22,177 nucleotides of DNA from CAYYJM01 sp964471755 (GTDB lineage Bacteria > Planctomycetota > Planctomycetia > Gemmatales > Gemmataceae), in assembly GCA_964471755.1 (NCBI GenBank), contig CAYYJM010000082.1:1-22177 (forward strand), written 5' to 3'. This document shows, piece by piece, positions 8,089-15,450 of this stretch. A model generated the notes under the pieces. It did no database searches. It was given only the letters and a program-made list of their open reading frames with translations, and was not told the DNA's origin. A program made the translations under genes and the position numbers. The stretch's first letter is position 1; the number at the start of each line of letters is the position of its first letter.

Positions 8089-8808
8089 TTATTCGACGAC
8101 GTCGGCCAGGTCGTCCGGAATCGGGGCACCGTAGATCTGCTGGAAGTCACGGAGAAGACGGGCGATATGCTTCCGCCCGGCCGATTCCCACACCGCGGCT
8201 GACTGGGCCTTGACCCGACGGATGAGAACGAGAGCCAGCAACTCGCGTGGCGGCCGACCCGGGTCCCTGGCTCCCAGGTTCCGCAAGCGGATCGGGTCCT
8301 GTAATCGGGGCGTCAGAAGCAGAAGCTCGGCCGCCTCATCCAGAGAGTACTCGCCGGTGACGACGGCGTCGGTCAACCGGGTGAACAGGGCCCAGTAGGC
8401 CGCGTTCTGACGGACATCCCGCTTCTGTTCCTGGTTCCACTCCTCCAACTCGGCGCTGAGCTGGGCGGCCTGCTGGTCCTCCATCGACGGCAGCACGGCC
8501 GGGAGCAGGCACAGGCTGTAGAGGACGACCGAGCCGACGGACAGACAGGCGAAATCGAGAAGACGAACGGCGAGGAGCGGCCGTAACCACGCGATGGCGG
8601 CAACGAGGCCGAGGACCGCACCGACCAGAGAGCCCTTGAAGACGGCGAAGCCAACCCAGCCGAATTGACGCAGCCACCAGTTCGCGAACGGGTTGGCCTC
8701 ACCGACGACGTCGCCGGCCCTGGTGAGCAGGATGCAGGTCAGGACCAGGTCGGCCAGGCTGAGAGTGATGTACAGTCCGAACCGAGCCGGGTGCGGCGGC
8801 GATCGCAT
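8089..8808 (-). CDS. DUF5658-type membrane protein
   Basis: A 239-residue protein whose N-terminal half resembles DUF5658. It has three hydrophobic spans (about 10-29, 52-74 and 80-104), with the family-like SLADLVLTCILL segment and the EANPFANWWLRQFG loop. The C-terminal half is soluble, charged and helical, Gln/Glu/Arg-rich, and ends DLADVVE. Function of the family is unknown. I use the ATG at 8808 because the first transmembrane span then starts at residue 10 and GAGGGG lies seven bases upstream; the longer open frame to 8988 adds a polar stretch that runs into the divergent promoter. It is 84 bases upstream of the sigma gene on the same strand and could be co-transcribed with it. Confidence 0.72.
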   Translation of the reverse strand: MRSPPHPARFGLYITLSLADLVLTCILLTRAGDVVGEANPFANWWLRQFGWVGFAVFKGSLVGAVLGLVAAIAWLRPLLAVRLLDFACLSVGSVVLYSLCLLPAVLPSMEDQQAAQLSAELEEWNQEQKRDVRQNAAYWALFTRLTDAVVTGEYSLDEAAELLLLTPRLQDPIRLRNLGARDPGRPPRELLALVLIRRVKAQSAAVWESAGRKHIARLLRDFQQIYGAPIPDDLADVVE

Positions 8809-8946
8809 GACGGACCCCTCGAAGGGTGAGGAAGCGATTCTCCTACTCTGGTAGTCGAGCCAGATCCGGGTTCCCGCCGCGCGAAGACGAGAAATTTGCG
8901 CGACGCGGCGAAACCGATCGGCCGACACGAGGAGGTCGGATCGCTC

Positions 8947-8975
8947 TTGATCCGCGACGCGGAGGTGGGTAGAGT
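8947..8975 (+). promoter_or_regulatory. Promoter of the secreted protein gene at 9038
   Basis: TTGATC (8947-8952) and TAGAGT (8970-8975) are separated by exactly 17 bp, the best full -35/-10 pair in the window. The predicted start is near 8982, leaving a leader of about 55 bases. The region 8809-9037 also has to hold the divergent promoter for the DUF5658 gene, which I could not place with confidence. Confidence 0.6.
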
Positions 8976-9037
8976 CAGCCCACCACATCGAGCCGGCCTG
9001 CGCTGCCTTCCCCTGGCCTGCGAAGAGGATCCCTCAC

Positions 9038-10108
9038 ATGCCAACCTACGGTCGCCTGGTCGGATTGCTGAGCCTGACCACCCTGCTCGGCGTACTCCTC
9101 ACCCTCTGCGCGGCGGAGCCGAGAGGCGAGCCCCTTCGGGGCGACGACTACCTGCCGCCAGTCCAGTGCGTGCCGGGAGGTGACCCGATCACCTTGCCGG
9201 AGCCGATAATCTGGGAGGACGCCACCCCGACACCAAAGCCGGAGTTGAAGCCAACGGTTCGGGTGCGTGGCAGCCGGGCGGTTCGGCGCGAAGCCCTGAT
9301 CGCCGAGATTCTGCCGATCCTGGAGCAGACCCACTCGGCGGCCGCATTCCTGACGGCCCTGGAAGTTCTCGTCGCCCTCGACGCTCCGCCCGAGCAGGTG
9401 GTGCCGGTCTGTCTGCGCGCCCTGGAGCGGCTCGACGAGTTCAAGCCGCTGCCGAACATGAGCGACGAGGCCAAGGTCATCCTGCTGGAAGGGGTCGGTG
9501 AAGGTCTGCGGACCCTGCTGGAGAAGAAGGTCCGCGTCGGTCGGGCCACGCCGACGCCGAGCGTGACGATGCCGTCGGCGCAGTACCTGGAACACGCGCC
9601 GCAGTATTTCCCGCCGGCCCCGCCCTTCCCGATGGTGCGCGAACTGGGTCAGCCGAACTGCGGCCAGGCCGTCATGGGATGCGGACCGATGGGGCCGATG
9701 GGGCCGATGATGGTTCCCTTCCTCGCCGGTCCGCCGCGGGTGGTGATCGGCGGCGTGGTCGGTGGACCAGGACCGATGATGCACCCGCTGCCGGCACCCG
9801 TCATGCTGCCCGATCCGGTGCCGATGGCCCCGGCCTGCCCTCGATCGCGTCAAATGACCGAGCCGCAGCCGGTTCAGGTTCCGGCCGCCGGGTCGCCGAT
9901 CACGATGGGCAGTCTTCCTCAGGTCGGCCCGATGATGCAGGACAGCAACCTCATCCCGGTGAGTACCCTCCCAGTGAAACGGCGAGCGAACAAGCTGGAA
10001 GAGATCCCCGCCACGTATCTCACGCCGGGCCGTCTGGTGCCGGTGCCGACCGCAGCTCATCCCGCGTCGGAGGTGCCGCCCTGTCCCGCGCCGGACGGCT
10101 CGCGCTGA
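9038..10108 (+). CDS. Exported Pro/Met-rich protein of unknown function
   Basis: A 356-residue protein with a clear signal peptide (LVGLLSLTTLLGVLLTLCAAEP, cleavage near residue 25). Residues 75-170 form a compact helical region (EALIAEILPILEQTHSAAAFLTALEVLVALD, then LRALERLDEF) that reads like HEAT-type helices. From about 185 onward the protein is low in complexity, rich in Pro, Met and Gly, with a short GPM triplet repeat (CGPMGPMGPMM) and many PxP turns, suggesting an extended wall- or surface-exposed tail. No catalytic motif is visible and I do not recognise a named family. The ATG at 9038 has a GAGGA site nine bases upstream and a good promoter. It ends 26 bases before a strong terminator-like hairpin and is probably monocistronic. 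Confidence 0.7.
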   Translation: MPTYGRLVGLLSLTTLLGVLLTLCAAEPRGEPLRGDDYLPPVQCVPGGDPITLPEPIIWEDATPTPKPELKPTVRVRGSRAVRREALIAEILPILEQTHSAAAFLTALEVLVALDAPPEQVVPVCLRALERLDEFKPLPNMSDEAKVILLEGVGEGLRTLLEKKVRVGRATPTPSVTMPSAQYLEHAPQYFPPAPPFPMVRELGQPNCGQAVMGCGPMGPMGPMMVPFLAGPPRVVIGGVVGGPGPMMHPLPAPVMLPDPVPMAPACPRSRQMTEPQPVQVPAAGSPITMGSLPQVGPMMQDSNLIPVSTLPVKRRANKLEEIPATYLTPGRLVPVPTAAHPASEVPPCPAPDGSR

Positions 10109-10134
10109 GTCGGTCGAATAGCCCTGCTACAATG

Positions 10135-10170
10135 AACCCGGCGTGGGACGTTCCCGCGCCGGGTTTATTT
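10135..10170 (+). terminator. Intrinsic terminator hairpin
   Basis: AACCCGGCGTGGGA (10135-10148) pairs with TCCCGCGCCGGGTT (10152-10165) over 14 positions with one G-U wobble and a three-base loop, followed by the T-rich TTTATTT. It lies 26 bases after the stop of the exported protein gene. A TACAAT hexamer at 10128-10133 directly before it could also be the -10 of the downstream phosphoesterase gene, in which case the stem would lie at the start of that message. Confidence 0.72.
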
Positions 10171-10186
10171 GCGTGAGGACTGCCCG

Positions 10187-10828
10187 ATGCGCGTCGCCGC
10201 CATATCCGATCTGCACGGTCATCTGCCCGAGATTCCCGCCTGTGATCTGCTCCTGCTCGGTGGAGACCTCTGCCCGCATCACGACCACTCCCTCGACTTC
10301 CAGGCCGAGTGGCTGACCACCGAATTCCGCCGCTGGCTCGACGGCCTGACACACGTCCGCCACATCGTCGGCATCGCTGGCAACCACGACCGGGTCTTCC
10401 AGGATGTGCCCGAGGCGGTGCCGACCGATCTGCGCTGGACCTACCTGCTCGACGCCGAGACGACCGTCGAGGGGCTGCGCATCTGGGGGGCCCCCTGGCA
10501 GCCGATCTTCTTCGACTGGGCGTTCAATCTGTCCTCCGAGGAGTTGGCCAAGAAGTGGGCCCTGATCCCGGAGGGCATCGACATCCTGCTGCTGCATGGT
10601 CCGCCGCTCGGCTGGGGCGATTTCGCCACGCGGCGTGACGGCGGCGACCACACGGGGTGTCCGCATCTCGCCCAGCGCATCGTCGAGGTGCGGCCGCGTC
10701 TGGCGGTGTTCGGCCACATCCACGAGGGGCACGGCCGCTGGCAGCAGGGGCGGACGATCCTGGCCAACGTCTCGCACCTGAACCGGCTCAACAGGCCGAC
10801 TCACGAGGCGATGGTATTCGAGCTGTGA
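10187..10828 (+). CDS. Calcineurin-like metallophosphoesterase, MPPED1/2-like
   Basis: A 213-residue cytoplasmic phosphoesterase with a complete dimetal site: SDLHGH (Asp8, His10), GGDL (Asp27), GNHD (Asn66, His67), LLHGPP (His137) and GHIHEGHG (His177, His179). The intervening sequence, in particular the strand IWGAPWQPIFFDWAFNL and GPPLGWGD, matches the MPPED1/MPPED2 group of class III cyclic-nucleotide-phosphodiesterase-like enzymes; in vivo substrates of bacterial members are uncertain. The ATG at 10187 is chosen over a TTG at 10169 because it starts directly on the first beta-strand (MRVAAISDLH) and has GAGGA upstream. The next gene, a Uma2 nuclease, begins 24 bases after its stop, so the two probably share a transcript. 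Confidence 0.88.
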   Translation: MRVAAISDLHGHLPEIPACDLLLLGGDLCPHHDHSLDFQAEWLTTEFRRWLDGLTHVRHIVGIAGNHDRVFQDVPEAVPTDLRWTYLLDAETTVEGLRIWGAPWQPIFFDWAFNLSSEELAKKWALIPEGIDILLLHGPPLGWGDFATRRDGGDHTGCPHLAQRIVEVRPRLAVFGHIHEGHGRWQQGRTILANVSHLNRLNRPTHEAMVFEL

Positions 10829-10851
10829 GAGCAGCCGAAAGGAGGGTAGTG

Positions 10852-11538
10852 ATGTCGGTGGTGAAGTCCGCGCCGGCGAGCGAACAACGATTCCGCCTCT
10901 CTCTGGTCAGCTGGGAGAAGTACGAGCAGATGGTTGCCTGGTTCGAGGGCCGGCACGTCCGCCTCACCTTCGATCGGGGAGAACTCGAGATCATGACGGT
11001 GTCGCATCTGCACGAATTGCTGAAGCATCTGCTGCGGCGACTGCTCGACGCCTTCACCGAGGAACTGGACATCGACATCCACGGTGGCGGCTCGATGACG
11101 TTCAAACGTGAGGACCTGGACCGTGGTCTCGAACCGGACGAGTGCTACTGGATCGCCCACGAGGCCCAGATGCGCACGGTCGATGAGTATAACCCCGAGA
11201 ATCATCCGCCGCCGGACCTGGTGATCGAGGTTGAGGTGAGCCGGAGTGCGCTGGATCGCATGGGTATCTACGCCGCGATGCAGGTGCCGGAAGTGTGGCG
11301 CTGGGACGGCGAGCGTCTGCTGTACTGCTTGCTGCGTCGGAGGCGATACGTTGAGAGCGAGGTAAGTGCGAGCCTCCCGCGGTTGACGGCAGCCGAGTTG
11401 GTGCGCTTCCTCGACCTGCGACAGACGATGAGCGAGACGAAGCTGCTCCAGGAGTTTCGCTGCTGGGTTCGCGAGCAGCAGGAGCAAGACTGGCCGTCGG
11501 CTCCGGGTCGGTCGAGCAAGGGAAGGAAAGGCCGATAG
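10852..11538 (+). CDS. Uma2 family (DUF820) PD-(D/E)XK nuclease-like protein
   Basis: A 228-residue Uma2-family protein. The restriction-endonuclease-like core is visible as ELEIMTVSHLHELL (about 44-57), GLEPDECYWI (92-101), the central PPDLVIEVEVS (Asp122, Glu126) and the following helix MGIYAAMQVPEVWRWDG (137-153). Members are often present in dozens of copies in planctomycetes and cyanobacteria; their biological role is not established. The C-terminus is a basic Ser/Gly/Lys tail. The ATG at 10852 is preceded by AAAGGAGGG with five bases of spacing, a strong site. It belongs to a different subgroup from the two near-identical copies at 15419 and 17954, lacking their MPPAPGTATEADLL segment, and was not part of that duplication. 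Confidence 0.85.
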   Translation: MSVVKSAPASEQRFRLSLVSWEKYEQMVAWFEGRHVRLTFDRGELEIMTVSHLHELLKHLLRRLLDAFTEELDIDIHGGGSMTFKREDLDRGLEPDECYWIAHEAQMRTVDEYNPENHPPPDLVIEVEVSRSALDRMGIYAAMQVPEVWRWDGERLLYCLLRRRRYVESEVSASLPRLTAAELVRFLDLRQTMSETKLLQEFRCWVREQQEQDWPSAPGRSSKGRKGR

Positions 11539-11631
11539 AACGGTTCGGCATCCCATTTGCTCCCCTTCTCTCACGTCCCGGCAGGCTCTCTCGCTGCCGA
11601 CTCCGCCCGGACGAAGGGAAGGAGACGTCTC

Positions 11632-12018
11632 ATGCGCACGTGTTTGACTCTTGCCGCCTTGCTGTTCCTCGCCGTGCCGGCCTTCGGCCAGTATCGAGAG
11701 TACAATCTCCCCGACGGCAGCCGGATCGGCGTCTACGCTCTGGGAACGCCGGGCCATACCACCTACGCCTGGTATCGTCAGTTGCCCAACGGAAAGGGCT
11801 ACGGACGGGCCTCCTCCGTCGGCCCGTTCTCGGCCCCTCTGACGGTCGAGAAGTGGGGCGACCAGCCGGCCCGGGCGGTTGAGACGATGCCCAGCCTGCG
11901 AACCGGCTGGGGCGGGGCCTGGTATGGCAGGCCCTGGTACGCGCCGCCTTACTATCCGTACTATCCCCGGGTCGGCCCGGTTCTCCGCACCGTCCCTGTC
12001 TACCCCTATCCGTGGTAG
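11632..12018 (+). CDS. Small exported Tyr/Pro-rich protein
   Basis: A 128-residue protein with a textbook signal peptide (MRTCLTLAALLFLAVPAFGQ, cleavage after AFG). The mature part is rich in Gly, Tyr, Trp and Pro and ends in a tyrosine/proline repeat (YAPPYYPYYPRV and VPVYPYPW). No known domain is recognised. Such tails suggest an extended, possibly cross-linked, envelope protein. The ATG at 11632 is preceded by AAGGAG at seven bases, and an upstream in-frame start at 11557 would bury the signal peptide. It lies 93 bases after the Uma2 gene and converges on the next gene with 15 bases between stops. Confidence 0.7.
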   Translation: MRTCLTLAALLFLAVPAFGQYREYNLPDGSRIGVYALGTPGHTTYAWYRQLPNGKGYGRASSVGPFSAPLTVEKWGDQPARAVETMPSLRTGWGGAWYGRPWYAPPYYPYYPRVGPVLRTVPVYPYPW

Positions 12019-12033
12019 AGCCGCGAGGGGCCG

Positions 12034-13062
12034 TTACTTCTTCGCCGGCGGATCGCGGAGCAGCTCGTAGGTGAACGCCCCGAGGAGCTGACCGCGTTTC
12101 GCCGTGTGGCACTCCAGACACGCCGCGTTCGCCCGTACCGCCCCGACCATGCGGATGCGGTTGAGCGTCTCATCGGTCGCCACGTCCTCGCCGCCTTCCA
12201 GCCGCTTCAGAGCCGCCAGCTCGAAGCCGTCCAGGGGCCGTGTCGAGGCCTTCTTGAGATCCTCCATGCGCGGCAACTGGGCCGAGACGTAGGCCATCGG
12301 CTTCTCGTGTTTCATCAGGCTGACCAACTCCAGCTTGCGCAGCACCCAGCGTTCCGGAGCGGCGGCCGCAGCCTTGTCGCGATTGTGACCGAGGATCTTG
12401 ACCTCTCCGAGGGTCGGCTCGAAGCGGAACGTGTGCGGATCGAAGCCGGCCACCTCGCGAGGCTTGCGGACGTAGCCGAGGCTGCCCGGATCCAGGAAAC
12501 TGTACTCGCTCTGGTGATGCAGCTCCGCGAGACCTTCGCGCGACGGCAGCCGGGCGGTGCCGACGACGCCGTTGCCCTTCTCCGGCAGGGTGACGGCCGG
12601 ATCGTTCGCCAGGGCTTTGTCCGGGTAGCTGACGCTGCCGAGCGGGAAGGTTGGAGACCGGGCCAGCTCGAGGTAGCGCGGTGACGCCTTGAACAGGGGC
12701 ATGCGGCTGAAGCCAAATCCCTCGCTCTGGATGAAATCGTTGACCTCGGTGGAGTGGAGCTTCTTGAGCGACTCGCGGCGAACGGTGGTGAACGGGTGAA
12801 TCTGGTAGACCTTCTCGGCGGTGTCGAGAGCCTTGACGGCGTTGGGGGTGAGGAACGGCGGCGGCACCTTGCCGGCCCGATCGGCCTCGTAGGCGAGACG
12901 GTCCGCGACGGACTGGAAGGGGTAGAGCTTGCGCCACTCCTCGGCCGTGCGCTTCGGCAGGGGCTGGTTGAAGTCCTGGGCCTTGAGGTGGGTGGTCGCC
13001 AACCACGTCAGGCCGCAGCCGAGGGCCAGCATCGTTGTCCGGATCGCCGTGATTCCGTGCAT
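12034..13062 (-). CDS. Exported protein with a single C-terminal haem-binding CxxCH
   Basis: A 342-residue protein with a signal peptide (about 1-29, ending HLKAQ) and one haem c attachment motif, CLECH (Cys315, Cys318, His319), in the context ACLECHTAKRGQLLGAFTYEL near the C-terminus. The rest is polar with no transmembrane segment. The CxxCH-(x)n-RGxLLGAF context is one I associate with planctomycete proteins of unknown function; the only supported role is a periplasmic one-haem electron carrier or redox sensor. The GGAG-type site is seven bases before the ATG at 13062, and a TATACT -10 is about 45 bases upstream. It appears to be a single-gene transcript. A second axial ligand cannot be assigned by eye. 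Confidence 0.72.
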   Translation of the reverse strand: MHGITAIRTTMLALGCGLTWLATTHLKAQDFNQPLPKRTAEEWRKLYPFQSVADRLAYEADRAGKVPPPFLTPNAVKALDTAEKVYQIHPFTTVRRESLKKLHSTEVNDFIQSEGFGFSRMPLFKASPRYLELARSPTFPLGSVSYPDKALANDPAVTLPEKGNGVVGTARLPSREGLAELHHQSEYSFLDPGSLGYVRKPREVAGFDPHTFRFEPTLGEVKILGHNRDKAAAAAPERWVLRKLELVSLMKHEKPMAYVSAQLPRMEDLKKASTRPLDGFELAALKRLEGGEDVATDETLNRIRMVGAVRANAACLECHTAKRGQLLGAFTYELLRDPPAKK

Positions 13063-13107
13063 CGTCCCGCTCCGGGTTCGAGATCGGGGGAAACTGCCAC
13101 ATGGTGC

Positions 13108-13113
13108 AGTATA
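13108..13113 (-). promoter_or_regulatory. -10 element for the CxxCH protein gene
   Basis: On the minus strand the hexamer TATACT sits 46-51 bases upstream of the ATG at 13062. It is identical to the -10 before oleC. No convincing -35 is visible at 16-18 bp. Confidence 0.42.
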
Positions 13114-13186
13114 CCCAGGACTTCGGCCGGATCGTGTAACGGGTTGTAACGAGGAGGCCGGAAGCTTCTCGGCGAGACGTGGGCGA

Positions 13187-13399
13187 TCACGTATCGACCC
13201 AGTTTGCCAGCCGTAACCCTTTGACTTGATGGAAGTCTTTGGTATTCCGTGTGGCCAGCACCGCGTTGTGCGCCAGGGTGATGCAAGCGATCAGCAGGTC
13301 GGGACGCTTCATCTTGTTGAGTTTCTTCTGGCTCTTCAGCGTCGTGAAGTGCCTGGCAACCGCCTCATCGACGTGAAGGATTACAAACGCCGCGAGCAT
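13187..13399 (-). pseudogene. Decapitated VapC-type PIN-domain toxin
   Basis: Seventy codons remain of a PIN-domain protein. The visible part, from FVILHVDEAVARHF through RPDLLIACITLAHNAVLATRNTKDF to the end, matches the C-terminal half of VapC ribonucleases, including the acidic residues of DLLIA and TRN-x-x-DF. The N-terminal half, which carries the first catalytic aspartate (the usual LLDTN motif), is absent. The 5' end overlaps the end of the HTH gene, so a deletion apparently joined the two. Without the first aspartate it should not cleave RNA. It could still be translated from the ATG at 13399. No matching VapB antitoxin is recognisable. Confidence 0.7.
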
Positions 13400-13802
13400 T
13401 AAGAACCTCTTCCAGGTCGTCTTCGCTCTCGAACATGCCGACGTGCTTCCGGATGGCCTCCTTGCTGCCCGGTTTGGGGGCCGCTCTCGGGGTGGCCTCG
13501 ATCCGACTCAGGAGTCGCTTTTCCACCAGCAACACCAGGCGGTCGGCCAGGATCTCCACCTGTAGTGGAGAGGGGACGAGTCGGAGTATCTCCGGGAACC
13601 GCAGCCCGAAGTGTAGCCACTCCAGCAGGGCCTCCCGAAGGAACCGCCACTCCGATCCGATCTTCTGAGCCGGCACGGCTCCTTGCGCCGCCAGTTCCGC
13701 CAGCGGAGCCTCCTCCACGCGGAGCAGCGCCGCCGCCTCGGCCAGCGTCAGGACATCTCCGCCTGACATTCGTTCCCTGGGATCGCGCCGGGGCTCGGAC
13801 AT
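13365..13802 (-). CDS. Excisionase-type HTH (MerR-like) DNA-binding protein
   Basis: A 145-residue protein with an N-terminal excisionase-family helix-turn-helix (LTLAEAAALLRVEEAPLAELAAQGAVPAQKIGSEWRFLREALLEWL, about residues 17-62). This is followed by a helical middle (RLVPSPLQVEILADRLVLLVEKRLLSRIE) and the tail KHVGMFESEDDLEEVL, which I have seen in short regulators of this type. The last residues (NARGVCNPSRR) look unrelated and read into the truncated PIN gene, so the true C-terminus was probably lost in the same deletion. The ATG at 13802 has GGAG 11 bases upstream; an internal ATG at 13769 with AGGGA at four bases is an equal candidate. It may have been the antitoxin of the broken PIN gene, which is inference from adjacency. 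Confidence 0.62.
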   Translation of the reverse strand: MSEPRRDPRERMSGGDVLTLAEAAALLRVEEAPLAELAAQGAVPAQKIGSEWRFLREALLEWLHFGLRFPEILRLVPSPLQVEILADRLVLLVEKRLLSRIEATPRAAPKPGSKEAIRKHVGMFESEDDLEEVLNARGVCNPSRR

Positions 13803-13831
13803 TGGATGCGGTTCTCCGGATGGCGGGAGGC

Positions 13832-13880
13832 CCCACCTCTGCCTTCGGTCTTCCTGGTGTCCTCTGTGCCTTGGTGGTGA
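13832..13880 (-). repeat. Degenerate CACAGAGGACAC-type repeat tract
   Basis: On the minus strand this intergenic stretch reads as degenerate copies of ACCAAGGCACAGAGGACAC, a low-complexity phrase seen between genes in many large bacterial genomes. It occupies most of the 91 bases between thiC and the HTH gene. I see no terminator there. Confidence 0.32.
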
Positions 13881-13893
13881 GCCTCTTCCGCTC

Positions 13894-15216
13894 TCACACC
13901 ACCGGCAACTCGCTCTTCTCCTGGGTCTCCTGGGCCGCTCGGATGTCCTGCGTGACGCGCATCGAGCAGAACTTCGGGCCGCACATCGAGCAAAACCGCG
14001 CCGACTTGAACACCTCCTGCGGCAGCGACTCGTCGTGCATCCGCCGGGCCGTCTCCGGATCCAGCGACAGCTCGAACTGGCGGTTCCAGTCGAACTCGAA
14101 GCGAGCCTTCGACAGCTCGTCGTCACGATCCCGCGCGCCCTTCCGGCCCCGAGCGATGTCGGCGGCGTGGGCAGCGATCTTGTAGGCGATCACGCCCTGG
14201 CGGACGTCGTCCTTGTTCGGCAGGCCGAGATGCTCCTTCGGGGTCACGTAGCAGAGCATGGCCGCGCCCGCCTCGCCGGCCAGGGCTGCGCCGATCGCCG
14301 AGGTGATGTGATCATACCCCGGCGCGATGTCCGTCACCAGCGGCCCCAGCACGTAGAACGGCGCGTCGTGGCACAGCTCGCGCTCCTTCTCGACGTTCAT
14401 CTTGACCAGGTGCATCGGGATGTGGCCCGGCCCCTCGATCATGGTCTGGACGCCGTGTTCCCACGCCTTGAGCGTCAGCTCGCCGAGCGTCTTCAACTCG
14501 GCGAACTGAGCGTCGTCGTTGGCGTCCGCCAGGCAGCCCGGCCGCAGACCGTCGCCGAGACTGTAGGTCACGTCGTGGGCCCGCAGGAGCTCCGACAGTT
14601 CGTCGAAGTGCGTGTACCAGGGGTTCTGCTCGTTGCGCTGGTGCATCCACTGGGCGATGAGCGAGCCGCCCCGGCTGACGATGCCCGTGACGCGCTTCGC
14701 CGTCAGCGGGATGTACTCCTTCAGAATGCCAGCGTGGATCGTCATGTAGTCCACGCCCTGCTTCGCCTGGTGTTCGACCATGTCGAGCAGCATCCGGGGC
14801 GTGATGTCGCCGATGTCGCGGAGCTTCTGGATGACCTGGTAGATCGGCACCGTGCCAATGGGCACCGGCGAGGCGTCGAGGATGGCCTGACGGATCAGGT
14901 CGATGTCGCCGCCGGTGGACAGGTCCATGACGGTGTCGGCCCCGAGATGGACGGCGGTGTGCAGCTTCTCGAGTTCCTCATCGACCTTGCTGGTGACGGC
15001 GGAGTTGCCGATGTTGGCGTTGATCTTGCACAGGCTGGCGACGCCGATGCACATCGGCTCCAGCTTCTTCTTCAGGTGATGGACGTTGGCCGGGATGACC
15101 ATTCGGCCGCGGGCGACCTCGGCGCGGATCAGCTCCGGATCGAGGTTCTCGCGCCGGGCGACGAATTCCATCTCGGGGGTGACGATGCCCTTGCGGGCGG
15201 CTTCGAGTTGCGTCAT
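13894..15216 (-). CDS. thiC: Phosphomethylpyrimidine synthase ThiC
   Basis: A 440-residue ThiC, the radical-SAM enzyme that rearranges aminoimidazole ribotide to hydroxymethylpyrimidine phosphate for thiamine synthesis. Seen are NANIGNSAVTS (near 65-75), the GADTVMDLSTGGDI strand, the YMTIHAG and SRGGSLIAQWM motifs, GLRPGCLADANDDAQF, EGPGHIPMHLV, and the C-terminal [4Fe-4S] motif CSMCGPKFC (Cys409, 412, 417). This is the short form without the long N-terminal extension of the enterobacterial enzyme. The start at 15216 follows from MTQLEAARKG and a GGAG site at nine bases. The same frame stays open upstream through the riboswitch aptamer, so a longer start is not credible. It is controlled by the TPP riboswitch at 15286-15384. 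Confidence 0.97.
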   Translation of the reverse strand: MTQLEAARKGIVTPEMEFVARRENLDPELIRAEVARGRMVIPANVHHLKKKLEPMCIGVASLCKINANIGNSAVTSKVDEELEKLHTAVHLGADTVMDLSTGGDIDLIRQAILDASPVPIGTVPIYQVIQKLRDIGDITPRMLLDMVEHQAKQGVDYMTIHAGILKEYIPLTAKRVTGIVSRGGSLIAQWMHQRNEQNPWYTHFDELSELLRAHDVTYSLGDGLRPGCLADANDDAQFAELKTLGELTLKAWEHGVQTMIEGPGHIPMHLVKMNVEKERELCHDAPFYVLGPLVTDIAPGYDHITSAIGAALAGEAGAAMLCYVTPKEHLGLPNKDDVRQGVIAYKIAAHAADIARGRKGARDRDDELSKARFEFDWNRQFELSLDPETARRMHDESLPQEVFKSARFCSMCGPKFCSMRVTQDIRAAQETQEKSELPVV

Positions 15217-15259
15217 CGGCTGATGCTCCGGGGATGGAGGAACGAACCGAGCAGCCGAT
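15214..15259 (-). promoter_or_regulatory. Candidate expression platform: start-codon hairpin of thiC
   Basis: On the minus strand ATCGGCTG (15259-15252) is a perfect 8-bp complement of CAGCCGAT (15222-15215), whose last two bases are the A and U of the thiC ATG. The 29-base loop contains the GGAG ribosome-binding site. Closing this stem would hide the start codon, a translational switch fitting a TPP riboswitch just upstream. How the aptamer is coupled to it cannot be read directly. Confidence 0.5.
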
Positions 15260-15285
15260 CCGGGATGAAGGGCGCGATGTGCCCC

Positions 15286-15384
15286 GATCCACCTCCCCGC
15301 GCCGGTATTATCCGGATCAGGTCCCGAGGGTCTGCTCTCAGCCGCTCCCGGCTCCCGTGCCCGGAACAGCACCCCTGGCGGATC
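15286..15384 (-). ncRNA. TPP riboswitch (THI-box) aptamer upstream of thiC
   Basis: All conserved TPP aptamer elements are present on the minus strand. P1 is GATCCGCC (15384-15377) with GGTGGATC (15293-15286), eight pairs with one G-U. The GGGGTGCT start, the CTGAGA pyrimidine-binding loop (15341-15336), ACCTGATC (15322-15315), GGATAATACC (15313-15304) and GGCGCGGGGAGG follow in order. Binding of thiamine pyrophosphate should reduce ThiC synthesis. The aptamer lies about three bases from the predicted transcription start and 69 bases before the thiC ATG. Confidence 0.95.
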
Positions 15385-15450
15385 TCCCGGAGAATTCTAG
15401 GAGACGAAGAGGGAATCGTCAGCCGTGCCGATCCAGCTCGGCGAAAAGGT
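15312..15450. repeat. Duplicated riboswitch/promoter/Uma2-3' segment, copy A
   Basis: These 139 bases are repeated at 16322-16460 with about seven differences by eye. They cover the 5' three quarters of the TPP aptamer, the thiC promoter and the last ten or so codons of a Uma2 gene. This copy is the functional one, adjoining thiC. Confidence 0.9.
15394..15422 (-). promoter_or_regulatory. Promoter of the thiC riboswitch transcript
   Basis: On the minus strand CTGACG (15422-15417) and TAGAAT (15399-15394) are separated by exactly 17 bp, putting the start at about 15387, just before aptamer helix P1. The -35 overlaps the stop codon of the Uma2 gene, so the duplicated Uma2 3' end is also promoter DNA. 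In the duplicate at 16404-16409 the -10 has become GAGAAT. Confidence 0.65.

Noticed and set aside
8809..8988. Extension of the DUF5658 protein to 8988
   Set aside because: The added 60 residues are polar, run through the divergent promoter at 8947-8975, and lack a start site; the ATG at 8808 has GAGGGG upstream.
9690..9715. Short GGGCCGATG repeats as a possible regulatory or CRISPR-like repeat
   Set aside because: Three tandem nine-base units encode the Gly-Pro-Met repeat of the exported protein; there are no spacers.
15217..15372. A longer thiC start at 15372, in frame with 52 extra codons
   Set aside because: The extra codons lie inside the TPP aptamer and its linker; the ATG at 15216 has a ribosome-binding site and gives the expected ThiC N-terminus.
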